Assembly (NCBI RefSeq): GCF_009208555.1
Contig: NZ_WFLI01000012.1
Coordinates: 97,135-161,134, forward strand
DNA: 64,000 nt
Origin: Janthinobacterium violaceinigrum
GTDB taxonomy: Bacteria > Pseudomonadota > Gammaproteobacteria > Burkholderiales > Burkholderiaceae_D
Direction of reading: 5' to 3'
Position numbers and translations under genes: made by a program
The notes under the pieces: generated by a model
Told to the model about the DNA's origin: nothing
What the model saw: the letters and a program-made list of their open reading frames with translations, nothing else
Database searches by the model: none
In this document: positions 37,362 to 48,745 of the stretch, piece by piece
Layout: every line of letters begins with the position of its first letter
Numbering within the stretch: position 1 is the stretch's first letter

Positions 37362-39038
37362 TCAAGGCTTGGGAGGCGCCACTTGACTCGAGTCCTCCCC
37401 CCGCTTCGCCGGCGCCCTGAACCATTCTTCCGGCGGCACCACGTGCGACTCTTTCGGGTCGTCGATGTAGTGCGGCGAGGTGATTTGCACGTCGAATTCG
37501 TTGAAGACGTCGATGATGTTCTGGTGCAAGCGGTTCAGCACTTCGGCGCGCTGGCGGGGGACTTCGGCGCTGGCGTAGGCCACCAGGCGGTATTGCACAT
37601 AATAATCTTGCAGGGCCAGCTGCATCACGTACGGTTTCGGCGTGGTGGACAGTTCCGTCGTGCGCGACGCGGCCAGTTCCAGCATGGCGTGCACTTGCCG
37701 CCACGGCGTGGCGTAGCCGATGGTGACGGTGGAATCGAGCACGAAGCCGCCGCCGGGTTGCGCGCGCGAATAGTTTTTCGTCGTCTGCGACATCACCCAC
37801 GCGTTCGGCAAAGCCACTTCTTCACCCAGGCCCGTGCGCAGCCGCGTCTCGAACATGCCCACGTCGACCACCGTGCCTTCGCTGTCGCCCACGCGCACAT
37901 ATTCTCCCTTGCGCAGGGCGCGCGTGTACATGAGGATCAGGCCGCTGGCGCCCTGGCCCACGATGCTCGACGCGCCGATCGACACCATCAGGCCCACCAG
38001 CACGGACAGGCCCTGGAAGGCGGCCGTATGCGAGCCTGGCAGATACGGATACGCCATGGCCAGCGCGAACAGCCAGATCACCACGCTGGCGATGCGGCGC
38101 GTGGGCAGGGCCGTGTCCTTGTCGAGCCAGCCGATCTGCAGTTCCCCGCTTTCCACGCGCTTGAACAGCGAGGCGGCCGTGGCCGCGATCAGGCGCGCAA
38201 TGGCGAAGATCACGCACACCAGCACCAGTCCCGGCAAGGCGCCGATGATGGCATGGAAGACGTCGGCCGCCACGTCGAACAAGTAGCCGCTCAGGCTTTC
38301 GCCCCACGAGCGCGTGTAGGGCAAACGGCCCAGCACGAAGGCGGCCCACAGATACGTGGCCATCAGGCGCAAACCCCACAGCACGGCGCTGAGCAGCTGA
38401 TACGCAAAGGCGATGTAATGCTCGGCATCGAGCACGCGCACGTTCTTCAGGCGCACGTCGCGCAGGCGCGAGGCCAGCAGGATGCCGCTGCGGCGCTTGG
38501 CCCAGTGGTACAGGCGCGTCAGCCCCATCCACACGAGCCAGAACACGAGGGTGGCGGCCGCGCACACGGCGGCCGCGATGGCCAGGTAGCGCCAGCTGCC
38601 CTGTTCGCGGTAATCGAGCACGGCCTTGCTCAATTCCTCGGCCGCCGTTTTCGCCACGCTTTCCGTCGTGTCGCCGGCCAGCAAGTTGACGTCGCCGGGC
38701 ACGACGACGAACAGCTGCACGCCGTCGAGCAGCACTTGCGTGCCTTCGGGAATCGGACGCGTACTCGTCCGCAAGGGGCCGTTCTTGGCCAGCACGCCTT
38801 CCAGGCGGCGCTGTGCGCCGATGGCCCGCTCATCGGGCGGATAGCCGGCCAGCGCGGCGCGGAAGACAAATATCTTGCGGTTGGCAAACATCAGCGGCGC
38901 CGTCCGGACGGCAGCGGCCTGTGACGGCGCCATGGCGGACGCGGCCTCCGAGACGAGCGCGGACACGCCCTCGTCCGCATGGGCTGCGGGCAGCAGGAAA
39001 ATGGTCAACAGGTACAACAGGCGGAGCAGCGCGGACAT
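37362..39038 (-). CDS. MscS-family mechanosensitive channel with exported N-terminal domain
   Basis: A 558-residue inner-membrane protein. The signal peptide (LLRLLYLLTIFLLPAAHA) leads a periplasmic domain of about 130 residues. TM segments follow near residues 150-172, 215-240, 255-285 and 315-370. The MscS pore/beta signature is SIVGQGASGLILMYTRALRKGEYVRVGDSEGTVVDVGMFETRLRTGLGEEVALPNAWVMSQTTKNYSR, followed by the alpha/beta cytoplasmic cage. It would open under membrane tension to release solutes. It is longer than E. coli MscS (286) and resembles the YbdG/YnaI-type extended channels. The C-terminal tail is polar and Pro-rich. The start at 39038 begins the signal sequence. Confidence 0.9.
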   Translation of the reverse strand: MSALLRLLYLLTIFLLPAAHADEGVSALVSEAASAMAPSQAAAVRTAPLMFANRKIFVFRAALAGYPPDERAIGAQRRLEGVLAKNGPLRTSTRPIPEGTQVLLDGVQLFVVVPGDVNLLAGDTTESVAKTAAEELSKAVLDYREQGSWRYLAIAAAVCAAATLVFWLVWMGLTRLYHWAKRRSGILLASRLRDVRLKNVRVLDAEHYIAFAYQLLSAVLWGLRLMATYLWAAFVLGRLPYTRSWGESLSGYLFDVAADVFHAIIGALPGLVLVCVIFAIARLIAATAASLFKRVESGELQIGWLDKDTALPTRRIASVVIWLFALAMAYPYLPGSHTAAFQGLSVLVGLMVSIGASSIVGQGASGLILMYTRALRKGEYVRVGDSEGTVVDVGMFETRLRTGLGEEVALPNAWVMSQTTKNYSRAQPGGGFVLDSTVTIGYATPWRQVHAMLELAASRTTELSTTPKPYVMQLALQDYYVQYRLVAYASAEVPRQRAEVLNRLHQNIIDVFNEFDVQITSPHYIDDPKESHVVPPEEWFRAPAKRGEDSSQVAPPKP

Positions 39039-39111
39039 GGCAGAAATGAAAAGTAACAGGAAGGGCCATCATGCCATGTAATCCTGGAAACTCAAGCGCC
39101 GCAGCTACCGT

Positions 39112-39797
39112 TCAGCTCGCATCATGGAAAATGATGCCCAGCGTGTGGCGCAAGCCTGTGCGCAGGCGCGACACGCCGTGGCGCATGTTCACGCGGTAAC
39201 TGCCGCGCGTGCCATTGACGGGACGCTGCGCCACGGGAAAGAGCACGGCGTCGCCCTGCGCCAGCGGCACGACTTCCACGCGCGACTGCATGCGCGGGCG
39301 CTGCTCCGTCAGCACGAACTCGCCGCCCGTGAAGTCTTCCTGCGGGCGCGACAGCAGCACGGCCAGTTGCAGCGGAAACACGTGCTCGCCATACAAGTCC
39401 TGGTGCAGGCAGTTGTAATCGCCCTCGCGGTAGCGCAGCAGCAAGGGCGTGGGCCGGGTTTGCCCTGCCGCATGGCAGCGCGCAAGAAAGTCCCCGTGCG
39501 CCAGGGGAAAGCGCCCATCCAGTCCCATGGCCGCCTGCCAGCGGTTGGCGATGGCCGCCAGCGGGCCGTACAGCTGTTCGCGCAAGGCGGCCACGAGGTC
39601 AGGCAATGGATAGGCGAAATACTGGTATTCGCCCTGGCCAAAACCATGGCGCTGCATCACCACCCTGCTGCGGAAATGCGCAGCATCGTCATACCGGGCC
39701 GCCAGCGCGGCGCAGGCGTCCGCGTCCAGCAAGCCCGGCACGACGGCGCAACCGTATTGATTCAGATCATCTTCGATCCCGCGCCAGTCCAGCGCCC

Positions 39798-39801
<4 letters not shown>
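39112..39801 (-). CDS. 2-oxoglutarate/Fe(II) oxygenase in the ada operon
   Basis: A 229-residue double-stranded beta-helix oxygenase. Iron ligands are likely His and Asp in NCLHQDLYGEHVFPLQLAVLLSRP and the distal His in VNMRHGVSRLRTGLRHTLGIIFHD; the 2-oxoglutarate-binding Arg is probably in this last stretch. The N-terminal part (NQYGCAVVPGLLDADACAALAARYDDAAHFRSRVVM) is like prolyl-4-hydroxylase-type enzymes. The GTG start at 39801 overlaps the ada stop (GTGA) with GAGG upstream, so it is translationally coupled to ada. That suggests a role in alkylation repair, but the sequence is not classical AlkB. Confidence 0.85.
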
Positions 39802-40853
<1,052 letters not shown>

Positions 40854-41034
40854 GGCCAACTCCATGCAAGTCAATAGTAAGTCACCAGCATAGCCAGTCG
40901 CCGCGCGCGCCACACTCCGGCGCTTGCTTTTGAATTCGAAAAAAGGCTGGCGGCGGGCATCGTGCTCGGTGCTAAAATCGGCCATCGCGCCTCCAGCCGG
41001 CGGCGCGTCCTGCCCGCGCCCCGGAGAAACCGCA

Positions 41035-41754
41035 TTGGACGATCACAATACACAAGAAAATACGCCCATTTTCCAGCGCATCAAGGATTTTCTGCTGGCC
41101 GGCATCGCTGCCGGCCGCTGGAAGGAAGGCGACGTGATTCCTTCCGAGCAAGCACTGGTGAAACAATTCGGCGTCTCGCGCATGACCGTCAACCGCGCCG
41201 TGCGCGAACTGACGAGCGAACAGGTGCTGACGCGGCGCCAGGGTTCCGGCACCTATGTGGCACAGCAAAAATACCAGGCGACCTTGTTGGAAATCAAGAG
41301 TATCGCCGATGAAGTGCGCGCGCGCGGACATATCCACCGCAGCAGCTTGCAATTGCTCGAACGCACCAAGGCGTCGGATTTGCTGGCCAAGCAATTCGGC
41401 TTGCCGCCGGAACACCCGCTGTTCCATTCGCTGATCGTGCATTTCGAAAACGGCGTGCCGATCCAGGTGGAAGACCGCTGGGTCAATCCCGAGTGCGCGC
41501 CCGACTACATGACGCAGGATTTTTCCAGCATCACGCCAAACGAATACCTGATGGCCGCCGCCCCCCTGCAGGGCGCCACCTACAGCATCGAAGCGCTGTC
41601 CGCGCCGCGCGACATCGCCGAAATGCTGGCCATCGACACGAAGCAGGCTTGCCTGGTGCTGCGCCGCCAGACGCGCTCGGGCGGCAAGATCGCCTCGATT
41701 GCCACCATGTGGCATCCCGGACACCGCTACCAGTTCGCCGGCAGCTTTAGCTGA
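41035..41754 (+). CDS. hutC: Histidine utilisation repressor HutC (GntR/UTRA)
   Basis: A 239-residue repressor. The N-terminal winged helix is PIFQRIKDFLLAGIAAGRWKEGDVIPSEQALVKQFGVSRMTVNRAVRELTSEQVLTRRQGSGTYVAQ. The UTRA ligand domain has LLEIKSIADEVRARGHIHRSSLQLLERTKASDLLAKQFG, HFENGVPIQVEDRWVNPECAPDYM and a C-terminus ending MWHPGHRYQFAGSFS, as in HutC. It should bind the operator at 34717-34732 and let go when urocanate is present. The start is TTG 41035 with GGAG 9 bases upstream; the upstream extension to 40924 has no homology. It is about 6 kb from the hut genes, divergent from ada. Confidence 0.92.
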   Translation: MDDHNTQENTPIFQRIKDFLLAGIAAGRWKEGDVIPSEQALVKQFGVSRMTVNRAVRELTSEQVLTRRQGSGTYVAQQKYQATLLEIKSIADEVRARGHIHRSSLQLLERTKASDLLAKQFGLPPEHPLFHSLIVHFENGVPIQVEDRWVNPECAPDYMTQDFSSITPNEYLMAAAPLQGATYSIEALSAPRDIAEMLAIDTKQACLVLRRQTRSGGKIASIATMWHPGHRYQFAGSFS

Positions 41755-41759
41755 GAACA

Positions 41760-41870
41760 CCTGAAAAACCTGCTGCGCGTCGCGCTTTGCGGCCTGTGAT
41801 GCTCACCGTGCTACAGCACGGTTGCGCTTCTCAGCCACAAAACGCTGCCGCTCGCTACGGTTTTATCAGG
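41760..41870. repeat. Long imperfect inverted repeat (about 111 bp) after hutC
   Basis: The outer arms are CCTGAAAAACC (from 41760) and GGTTTTATCAGG (to 41870). Further matching segments are GCGGC with GCCGC, and CTGTG/CCACA, closing on an inner perfect 8+2+8 hairpin ACCGTGCT-AC-AGCACGGT (41805-41822). The whole element could fold as one long hairpin. It looks like a miniature intergenic repeat or a large structured 3' region of the hutC message. Confidence 0.6.
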
Positions 41871-41946
41871 CATCTTCCCATCTGGTGGTTCAGTAGCACG
41901 ATTTCGCGCAAACTTTGTCACAGATTCTCACCAAATCGCGAAAAAA

Positions 41947-41985
41947 ACAGCCATGACGGGGCAAAAAAAACGCCGTTATGGCCGT
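41947..41985. terminator. Possible hairpin terminator between hutC and the hybrid kinase
   Basis: GCCATGACGG (41950-41959) pairs with CCGTTATGGC (41973-41982) except one wobble, around a loop holding eight As. A-rich sequence stands before it, so on the minus strand it ends in Ts. It may be a bidirectional terminator isolating the kinase gene; the rest of the gap to 42069 has no gene. Confidence 0.4.
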
Positions 41986-42069
41986 TTCTGAACTTAACTA
42001 CTCCGAGTAAATATTCGATGCTATAGTTGCCGCCAGAAAGCGCCGCAGGCGTTTATATGAGCGCGTCTC

Positions 42070-45000
42070 ATGCACTGCCAGCACAGTCCAATCACGCCCC
42101 AGAAAGGGATGCATTTGTCGTATTGCAGCCACACGAGTTTCAGCGCACCACGCCCACGGCGCCCTGCGCTGCGCCGGCTCGCTCGTACGATGCTGGCGGC
42201 CGGCATGGCGCTGTCGCTGCCGGCGCAGGCGGCGGTCCACGGCATGGCGCCGGCACTGCTGTGGCCGTATGCTGCCGCCAGCGCCACCGCCCTGGCGGGA
42301 CTGGCTTGCTGGCAAGCCTGGCGCCTGCGGCAACAGCTGCACCGCCTGCTGCTGCCCGCGCATGCGCTGGCCGAACAGGATGCGTGGCAAGCCTTGCGGG
42401 GCGCCTCGCTGGCTGGCTGGACCTGGCGGCGCCAGTCCGACCGGCTGCAGTTCGCGCCCCAGTACCAGGACGTGCTGGGCGACAAGAGCGCCAAGCTCGA
42501 CCAGACATTGAGCGACTGGCTGGCCGAAGTGCACCGGGACGACCGCGCGCGCCTGAGTCTGGCATTTCGCCAGCATCTGGACGGCCAGGCGTCCGGCACC
42601 TTCAATTGCGAATTCCGCTTGCGCCACAGCGACGGCCACTGGCGCTGGCTGCTGGCGCGCGGCGCCGTGCTGGCGCGCGCCTCGAATGGCGCCGCCACGC
42701 AGGCCAGCGGCATCGTCTGCGATATCAGCGAACGCAAGCAGGACGAGCAAGCGCGCATGCGCTCGATGCTGGAAGCGGCGCCCGAAGCCATGCTGATCGC
42801 CGATGTCGAGGGCAAGGTGCATTACGCCAACCAGATCGGCGCGCGCTGCTTCGGCTATCCGCTGGCCGAACTGACGGGCATGTCGCTGGAACAATTGGTA
42901 CCGGAAAGCACGGCCAGCCAATCCGTGGGCGACCCGCAAGCGCGGCACAGCCTGCCGGGCCGGGTGATGATGGCGCGCCGCCGCGACGGCACGCATTTCC
43001 CTGCCAAGGTCAGCCTGTCGCCGCTGCGCATGGCAGGCCAGGTGTTTTCCATCGTCTCGCTGCGCGACATGACGCAGCGGCAACGCGCAGAAGAAGCGCT
43101 GCACGCCAGTTCGGAACGCTACCGCCTGATCGTGCAGACGGCGGCCGAAGGCATCTGGATGACGGATGCGGACGGCAAGACCACCTTCGTCAACCCGAAG
43201 ATGGCGCACATGCTCGGGTACACGGTGCAGGAAATGCTGGGACGTCCCCTGCTCGACTTCATGGACCGCGACAGCCAGCTGCTGATGCAGCGCCGCCTGG
43301 CCAGCCACGGCAGCTTCGCCAGCCAGCCGGACCAGGTCGACTTCCGCTTCTTCCGCAAGGACTTGTCCAGCCTGTGGGGCTTGCTGTCGAGCACCAGCAT
43401 CCAGTCGGACAACGGCGAGCCGGGCGGCACCCTGGCGATGATCACCGATATCACCGAGCGGCGCCAGGCGTCGATCGCGCTGTCCAATTCCAGCCAGCGC
43501 ATGGCCTCCGTCTTCGGCGCCGTGACGAATGGCCTGGTGGTACAGGACAGCCACGGCCACATATTGGAAAGCAATGCCGCCGCCGAGCGCATGCTGGCGG
43601 CCAGTCCGGCCGGCAACAGCCTGTGGCAAGCCATCCGCGAAGACGGCTCCGCCTTCGACCAGCGCAGCCATCCCGTGCACATCACCCTGTCGACGGGCGA
43701 AGCCATGCGCGACGTGCTGATGGGCGTGAAGCAGCCCGACGGCAGCCTGTCGTGGCTGTCCGTCAATACGGAAGCCATCCGCGATGAATACGGCAAGGTG
43801 GGCATGGTGGTGGCCAGCCTGACGGACATCACGTATCACAAGCGCAGCGAGAGCGCCTTGCGCGAGCTCAACGAACACTTGGAAGAACGGGTGGCGCAGC
43901 GTACGGAACAGCTCGACCAGGCCAAGCAGGTGGCCGAAGAAGCCAGCCTGGCAAAGGGGCAATTCCTGGCCAACATGAGCCATGAAATCCGCACGCCGAT
44001 GAATGGCGTGATCGGCATGGCCTACCTGGCCCTCAAGACGGAACTGGAACCGCGCCAGCGCGATTACCTGGAAAAGATCCGCTTTGCCGGCGAACATCTG
44101 CTGGGCATCATCGACGACATCCTCGACATCTCGAAAATCGAGGCGGGCAAGCTGGAGATCGAGCGCGTCAACTTCAGTTTCGACCATGTGGTGCAAACCC
44201 TGATGACGGTGGTGGCGCCGCGCGCCGCCGGCAAGAACCTGGAACTGCTGTTCGAAATCGACCCGCAACTGCCGGCCGTGCTGGTGGGCGACCCGCTGCG
44301 GCTGGGGCAGGTACTGATCAACTACGCCAATAACGCCATCAAGTTCAGCGAACAGGGCAGCATTACCGTGAAAGTGCGCAGGGTGGTGGCCGATGCGAAA
44401 CACTGCCTGGTGCGCTTTGAAGTGTGCGACCACGGCATCGGCCTGTCGCAGGACGAGATGAGCAAGCTGTTCCAATCCTTCCAGCAAGCCGACACCTCCA
44501 CCACGCGCGAGTATGGCGGCACGGGCCTGGGCCTGGCCATCTGCAAGCAGCTGGCGCAGCTGATGGGCGGCGACGTGGGCGTCGACAGCCGTCCCGGCGC
44601 CGGCAGCACCTTCTGGTTCACGGCCAACCTGGGCATTTCCGACCAGGCGGCGCCAGCCATGCTCGACAGCATGGTGCAGACGGCTGCGGCCATGCGCGCC
44701 AGCGCCGACGCGGCCCTGGTCATGCGCACGCTCAAGCATGCGCGCATCCTGCTGGTGGAAGACAACACGTTCAACCAGCAGGTGGCGCTGGAATTGCTGG
44801 AAGAAGCGGGCGCCTCCGTCTGCCTGGCCAACAATGGCGAGGAAGCGCTCGACCTGCTGCGCCAGACGCAGTTCGACTGCGTGCTGATGGACGTGCAGAT
44901 GCCGCTGATGGATGGCTTGCAGGCGACGCGCCATATCCGCGCCGACCCGCAGCTGGCGCACCTGCGCGTGCTGGCCATGACGGCCACGGCCACCAGCGAA

Positions 45001-45528
45001 GACCGCGTGCGCTGCCTGGACGCGGGCATGGACGATTTCATTTCCAAGCCCATCCAGCCGGCCATGATGTACCAGACCATCGCCAGCTGGCTGCCGGCGC
45101 GCGAGACGCCGCCGCCGCCCGCCCGCAGCCGCGCCGCGCCCGCCTTCAAGACCACCCTGGCCGGCGACCCGCAGGTGATCGACCTGTCCATCCTGGCCAA
45201 GCTGCTCGGCTACAACCCGGAAAAGGTGCGCAAATTCGCCTTCAAGTTCCTGCAGACCACGCAGGATGGCTTCGGCGACATCGATGCGGCCCTGGCGCGC
45301 GGCGACGTGCACCAGGTGCGCGAACTGGGTCACCGCATCAAGTCGTCGGCGCGCACGGTGGGCGCGCTGGGGCTGGCCGAGCTGTGCCACAACCTGGAAA
45401 CCCTGGCGCCGGGCGAACCGGCCGACGAGGCCGAGCGGGCGCGGCACATCGTGGCGCGCCTGTGGCCCCTGCTGGAACAGATTACCGAACAAATCATGAA
45501 CAACACCAGCTTTGCCAATGACGATTAG
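42070..45528 (+). CDS. Multi-PAS hybrid histidine kinase with receiver and HPt domains
   Basis: A 1152-residue signalling protein. Order: hydrophobic N-terminus (about 41-85, two short helices), a PAS fold at 105-225, PAS at 230-345 ([22 protein letters not shown]), PAS at 350-470 ([28 protein letters not shown]), PAS at 475-595, and a coiled coil. Next are HisKA with His638 in [16 protein letters not shown], HATPase with N box [10 protein letters not shown] and G boxes, receiver with Asp941 in [11 protein letters not shown], and a C-terminal HPt with His1088 in [14 protein letters not shown]. It is a complete internal phosphorelay, whose output partner is probably the response regulator 66 bases downstream. 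The start at 42070 or 42109 is uncertain. Confidence 0.95.
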   Translation: MHCQHSPITPQKGMHLSYCSHTSFSAPRPRRPALRRLARTMLAAGMALSLPAQAAVHGMAPALLWPYAAASATALAGLACWQAWRLRQQLHRLLLPAHALAEQDAWQALRGASLAGWTWRRQSDRLQFAPQYQDVLGDKSAKLDQTLSDWLAEVHRDDRARLSLAFRQHLDGQASGTFNCEFRLRHSDGHWRWLLARGAVLARASNGAATQASGIVCDISERKQDEQARMRSMLEAAPEAMLIADVEGKVHYANQIGARCFGYPLAELTGMSLEQLVPESTASQSVGDPQARHSLPGRVMMARRRDGTHFPAKVSLSPLRMAGQVFSIVSLRDMTQRQRAEEALHASSERYRLIVQTAAEGIWMTDADGKTTFVNPKMAHMLGYTVQEMLGRPLLDFMDRDSQLLMQRRLASHGSFASQPDQVDFRFFRKDLSSLWGLLSSTSIQSDNGEPGGTLAMITDITERRQASIALSNSSQRMASVFGAVTNGLVVQDSHGHILESNAAAERMLAASPAGNSLWQAIREDGSAFDQRSHPVHITLSTGEAMRDVLMGVKQPDGSLSWLSVNTEAIRDEYGKVGMVVASLTDITYHKRSESALRELNEHLEERVAQRTEQLDQAKQVAEEASLAKGQFLANMSHEIRTPMNGVIGMAYLALKTELEPRQRDYLEKIRFAGEHLLGIIDDILDISKIEAGKLEIERVNFSFDHVVQTLMTVVAPRAAGKNLELLFEIDPQLPAVLVGDPLRLGQVLINYANNAIKFSEQGSITVKVRRVVADAKHCLVRFEVCDHGIGLSQDEMSKLFQSFQQADTSTTREYGGTGLGLAICKQLAQLMGGDVGVDSRPGAGSTFWFTANLGISDQAAPAMLDSMVQTAAAMRASADAALVMRTLKHARILLVEDNTFNQQVALELLEEAGASVCLANNGEEALDLLRQTQFDCVLMDVQMPLMDGLQATRHIRADPQLAHLRVLAMTATATSEDRVRCLDAGMDDFISKPIQPAMMYQTIASWLPARETPPPPARSRAAPAFKTTLAGDPQVIDLSILAKLLGYNPEKVRKFAFKFLQTTQDGFGDIDAALARGDVHQVRELGHRIKSSARTVGALGLAELCHNLETLAPGEPADEAERARHIVARLWPLLEQITEQIMNNTSFANDD

Positions 45529-45594
45529 CTACCGCCAATTGGGTTGCGGCAAGGTATCGGCATCGACAGCGATGCAGCATATCCATAGAAAGAC

Positions 45595-46059
45595 ATGACG
45601 ATGAATACAGTATCAAACCAAGCAGTCCGCGAACAGAATGAAGCAGGCCTGGCACCGTTGCGCGTGCTGCTGCTGGATGACGACGTTTTCATGCTCGACG
45701 TGCTCAGCGACATGCTCGAGCAAATGGGCCCGTTCGACATCCGCTGCGAGTCGCACAGCGAACAGGCGCTGGCCACCCTGAAGCAGCACCAGCCCGACCT
45801 GCTGATCTGCGACCTGTCCATGCCCGACATCGACGGCATCGAATTCCTGCGCATGGCGGCGGACAATGGCTTCCGCGGCGGCGTGGTCCTGCTGTCGGGC
45901 CTGCACTCGGCCGTGCGCCTGGCGGCCGAACGCCTGGCCGTGGCCAATGGCCTGCATATATTGGGCACCTTCCGCAAGCCGATGGAAAGCGCGGAATTGC
46001 AGCTCATGGTGAACTTGCAACTGCAGCACACGGCCCGCCTGGCCAGCGTCCAAGCCTGA
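45595..46059 (+). CDS. Single-domain response regulator
   Basis: A 154-residue protein that is one receiver domain with short extensions. The acidic cluster is LLLDDDVFMLD, the phospho-acceptor Asp73 is in LLICDLSMPDIDGIEFLR, the Thr/Ser position is in VVLLSG, and the conserved Lys is in FRKPME. There is no DNA-binding or enzymatic output, so it acts by protein contact or as a phosphate sink. It immediately follows the hybrid kinase and probably exchanges phosphate with its HPt domain. The start at 45595 is chosen; ATG 45601 is possible. Confidence 0.9.
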   Translation: MTMNTVSNQAVREQNEAGLAPLRVLLLDDDVFMLDVLSDMLEQMGPFDIRCESHSEQALATLKQHQPDLLICDLSMPDIDGIEFLRMAADNGFRGGVVLLSGLHSAVRLAAERLAVANGLHILGTFRKPMESAELQLMVNLQLQHTARLASVQA

Positions 46060-46362
46060 GCGTGGAGGCTGGCCGCAAGGACGGACACGGCGCTGCGGGC
46101 CAGCAGGCATGCGGCTTTGCCGCCATGCCGGCACGCGCGGGGACGATCTGCCGCAAGTTTTTCTGCAATAATCGCCACGCTTTGAAAAAATGGGTTATTA
46201 TTTCAGCCATCCCCGCCTGCATACCTCTGGTCGCACCTTCCAAGAACATTGAATTTGTGCCCATTGCCCCCATCTTCTAACTGCATTCCAGGAAGCATGG
46301 ATGGCGAACCAGCGTATGGTTAATTCCAGGCATTATTGATCCCACCCTCATTTGAGGAAAAT
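46060..46362. other. Intergenic region upstream of trxA
   Basis: No gene is seen on either strand that can be supported. The second half (46150-46330) is comparatively AT-rich (GGGTTATTATTTCAGCC and nearby), and probably carries the trxA promoter. Short frames here have no ribosome site or conserved features. Confidence 0.55.
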
Positions 46363-46689
46363 ATGAGCGAATATATCAAACACATTAGCGATGCATCTTT
46401 TGAAGCAGACGTCCTGAAATCCGAAGTGCCAGTACTGGTCGACTTCTGGGCAGAATGGTGCGGTCCCTGCAAGGCCATCGCCCCGATCCTGGAAGAAGTG
46501 GCCAAGGAATATGCGGGCCGCATCGTGATCGCCAAGATGGACGTGGACGCCAACCAGGCTGTTCCTGCCAAGTTCGGCATCCGCGGCATCCCGACCCTGA
46601 TCCTGTTCAAGGATGGTGTTGCAGCTGCTCAAAAAGTGGGCGCCATGGCCAAGGGCCAGTTGACCACTTTCGTCGACAGCAACATTTAA
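46363..46689 (+). CDS. trxA: Thioredoxin
   Basis: A 108-residue cytosolic thioredoxin with active site WCGPC (Cys33, Cys36) in VLVDFWAEWCGPCKAIAPILEEVA, the cis-Pro loop GIRGIPTLILFKDG and the usual Asp26-equivalent in VDFWA. It reduces protein disulfides with thioredoxin reductase. The start at 46363 has TGAGGAAAAT upstream. It directly precedes rho, an arrangement conserved in many proteobacteria, with a 155-base gap that likely holds the rho promoter and leader. Confidence 0.97.
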   Translation: MSEYIKHISDASFEADVLKSEVPVLVDFWAEWCGPCKAIAPILEEVAKEYAGRIVIAKMDVDANQAVPAKFGIRGIPTLILFKDGVAAAQKVGAMAKGQLTTFVDSNI

Positions 46690-46844
46690 TGTATGATGGG
46701 CAGCGCTGCGCCCGCAGCGCCGCCTGATTGGACACACCGGAAAGCGGCTTTGCTACCATTCATGCAAAACCTTCCCGAATAATTAATCAAGCCACGCAGT
46801 CCCCTCCCCTACCTTTACATCCCGTCTCGGGACACTCAACACAT

Positions 46845-48107
46845 ATGCATTTATCCGAACTAAAGGCCCTACACGTATCCGCCCTGCTTGAGATGGCGAT
46901 CGGTCTTGACATTGACAACGCAGCCCGCTTGCGCAAACAGGAGCTGATGTTCGCTATCCTGAAGAAACGCGCCAAGTCCGGCGAACAGATTTTTGGCGAT
47001 GGCGCCCTGGAAGTGCTGCCTGACGGCTTCGGCTTCCTGCGCTCGCCCGACGCCAGCTACATGGCGTCCACCGACGACATTTACATCTCCCCTTCGCAAA
47101 TCCGCCGCTTCAATCTGCACACCGGCGATTCGATCGAAGGCGAGGTACGGACCCCGAAAGATGGCGAACGCTATTTCGCACTGGTCAAAGTAGACAAGGT
47201 CAACGGCGAATCGCCGGAAGCCTCGAAGCACCGCATCCTGTTTGAAAACCTGACGCCGCTGCACCCGAACGAGCCGCTGCGCCTGGAACGTGAAATGAAT
47301 GGCCAGGAAAACATCACCGGCCGCATCATCGACCTGATCGCCCCGATCGGCAAAGGCCAGCGCGGCTTGCTGGTGGCATCGCCGAAATCCGGCAAATCCG
47401 TGATCCTGCAGCACATCGCGCATGCGATCACGGCAAACCACCCCGATATCACGCTGATCGTGCTGCTGATCGACGAACGTCCGGAAGAAGTTACCGAAAT
47501 GCAACGCTCCGTGCGCGGTGAAGTCGTCGCCTCGACCTTCGACGAGCCGGCCACGCGCCACGTGCAAGTGGCCGAGATGGTGCTGGAAAAAGCCAAGCGC
47601 CTGGTGGAAATGAAAAAAGACGTGGTGATCCTGCTCGACTCGATCACCCGCCTGGCCCGCGCCTACAACACCGTGATCCCTGCCTCGGGCAAGGTGCTGA
47701 CCGGCGGTGTCGACGCGAACGCGCTGCAACGTCCAAAACGCTTCTTCGGCGCCGCGCGCAATATCGAAGAAGGCGGCTCGCTGACCATCATCGCCACGGC
47801 GCTGATCGAAACGGGTTCGCGCATGGATGACGTGATCTTTGAAGAATTCAAGGGTACCGGCAACATGGAAGTCCACCTGGAACGCCGCCTGGCCGAAAAA
47901 CGTGTCTATCCGGCAATTAACCTGAACAAATCGGGTACCCGCCGCGAAGAACTGCTGATCAAGCCGAACGAGCTGCAAAAAATCTGGATCCTGCGCAAGT
48001 TGCTGTACTCGATGGACGAGATCGAGGCGATGGAGTTCATTCTGGACAAGATGAAAGCCACGAAGAACAACGCAGAGTTCTTCGACATGATGCGCCGCGG
48101 TGGCTGA
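46845..48107 (+). CDS. rho: Transcription termination factor Rho
   Basis: A 420-residue hexameric RNA helicase. N-terminal Rho_N helix ([20 protein letters not shown]), cold-shock-like RNA-binding domain ([42 protein letters not shown]), then the ATPase with Walker A ASPKSGKS (Lys184), [17 protein letters not shown], Walker [17 protein letters not shown], and the Q/R-loops [34 protein letters not shown]. The start at 46845 matches the family N-terminus; the upstream open frame is Pro/His-rich leader sequence. A REP-like palindrome and a terminator follow. Confidence 0.98.
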   Translation: MHLSELKALHVSALLEMAIGLDIDNAARLRKQELMFAILKKRAKSGEQIFGDGALEVLPDGFGFLRSPDASYMASTDDIYISPSQIRRFNLHTGDSIEGEVRTPKDGERYFALVKVDKVNGESPEASKHRILFENLTPLHPNEPLRLEREMNGQENITGRIIDLIAPIGKGQRGLLVASPKSGKSVILQHIAHAITANHPDITLIVLLIDERPEEVTEMQRSVRGEVVASTFDEPATRHVQVAEMVLEKAKRLVEMKKDVVILLDSITRLARAYNTVIPASGKVLTGGVDANALQRPKRFFGAARNIEEGGSLTIIATALIETGSRMDDVIFEEFKGTGNMEVHLERRLAEKRVYPAINLNKSGTRREELLIKPNELQKIWILRKLLYSMDEIEAMEFILDKMKATKNNAEFFDMMRRGG

Positions 48108-48112
48108 TTTGC

Positions 48113-48139
48113 GGGGTCAGACCCGACGGGTCTGACCCC
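48113..48139. repeat. REP-like palindrome GGGGTCAGACCC after rho
   Basis: GGGGTCAGACCC (48113-48124) and its exact reverse complement GGGTCTGACCCC (48128-48139) are separated by GAC. It begins 6 bases after the rho stop codon and lacks a T tract, so it is not itself an intrinsic terminator. The form is like REP/BIME units found many times in some bacterial genomes; only one copy is visible in this window. Confidence 0.6.
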
Positions 48140-48162
48140 AGCCCTCCGTTGAACATCTCGCG

Positions 48163-48188
48163 AAAGCCGCTCCCTGAGCGGCTTTTTT
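48163..48188 (+). terminator. Rho-independent terminator after rho
   Basis: AGCCGCTC-CCT-GAGCGGCT (48165-48183) with a run of Ts at 48183-48188. It ends the rho transcript before rpmE2. Confidence 0.85.
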
Positions 48189-48321
48189 ATTGCCTGCGGC
48201 CCGAAAGCGCTATATAATCGACGGTTGCATTATTTTAAACCCTGGCAAGTGATCGGCAATCGGGTCAAGAAGCAAGACGACCGACGAAGTGCTGTTTGGC
48301 TACCTACTTAGAGAGAATCCC

Positions 48322-48591
48322 ATGAAAGTCGATACCCATCCAGAATACCGCGAAGTTGTTTTCCACGATCTGTCGTGCGATTTCAAATTCGTTACCCGCT
48401 CGACCATCCAAACCCGCGAAAAAATCACCCACGACGGTAAAGAATACCCACTGGTGAAGATCGAGGTTTCGGCTGAATCGCACCCATTCTTCACGGGCAA
48501 GCACAAAATCGTCGATACCGCTGGTCGCGTCGAGAAGTTCCGTCAGAAGTTCGGTTCCGTTGGTTCGAAAACCGCAGTCGCAGCAGGCTAA
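48322..48591 (+). CDS. rpmE2: 50S ribosomal protein L31, type B
   Basis: An 89-residue ribosomal protein of the zinc-free (type B) L31 group: [74 protein letters not shown]. Only one Cys is present and the CxxC pair of type A is missing, as expected. Type B copies are often induced by zinc limitation; no Zur-like palindrome is evident in the upstream 130 bases. The start at 48322 has GAGAGAA upstream. Confidence 0.95.
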   Translation: MKVDTHPEYREVVFHDLSCDFKFVTRSTIQTREKITHDGKEYPLVKIEVSAESHPFFTGKHKIVDTAGRVEKFRQKFGSVGSKTAVAAG

Positions 48592-48638
48592 TTTTTGCCG
48601 CTCTGCGGCAAAGAAGGGCAGCTTCGGCTACCAGAGAA

Positions 48639-48662
48639 AAGGCAGCTACGGCTGCCTTTTTT
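48639..48662 (+). terminator. Rho-independent terminator after rpmE2
   Basis: GGCAGC-TACG-GCTGCC (48641-48656) followed by six Ts (48657-48662). A weaker hairpin, TTGCCGC-TCT-GCGGCAA, lies just after the stop codon near 48596-48612. Confidence 0.85.
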
Positions 48663-48745
48663 GTCTTTGGCCGCTTTACTTTATACTCGCGCATACCCGA
48701 CGCCATTCGTCGCGTCTTGCCATTTTTTTCTGATACCGACTATCG

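Noticed and set aside
41998..45492. A 1164-codon open frame antisense to the hybrid kinase
   Set aside because: Composition (Arg, His, Gln-rich) is typical of the complement of high-GC coding sequence; the plus strand has intact PAS, HisKA, HATPase, receiver and HPt motifs.
48163..48662. Hairpins around rpmE2 considered as possible zinc-dependent (Zur) or leader riboswitch elements
   Set aside because: Both have a GC stem and T run like standard terminators; no Zur-type AT palindrome is seen near the rpmE2 start.
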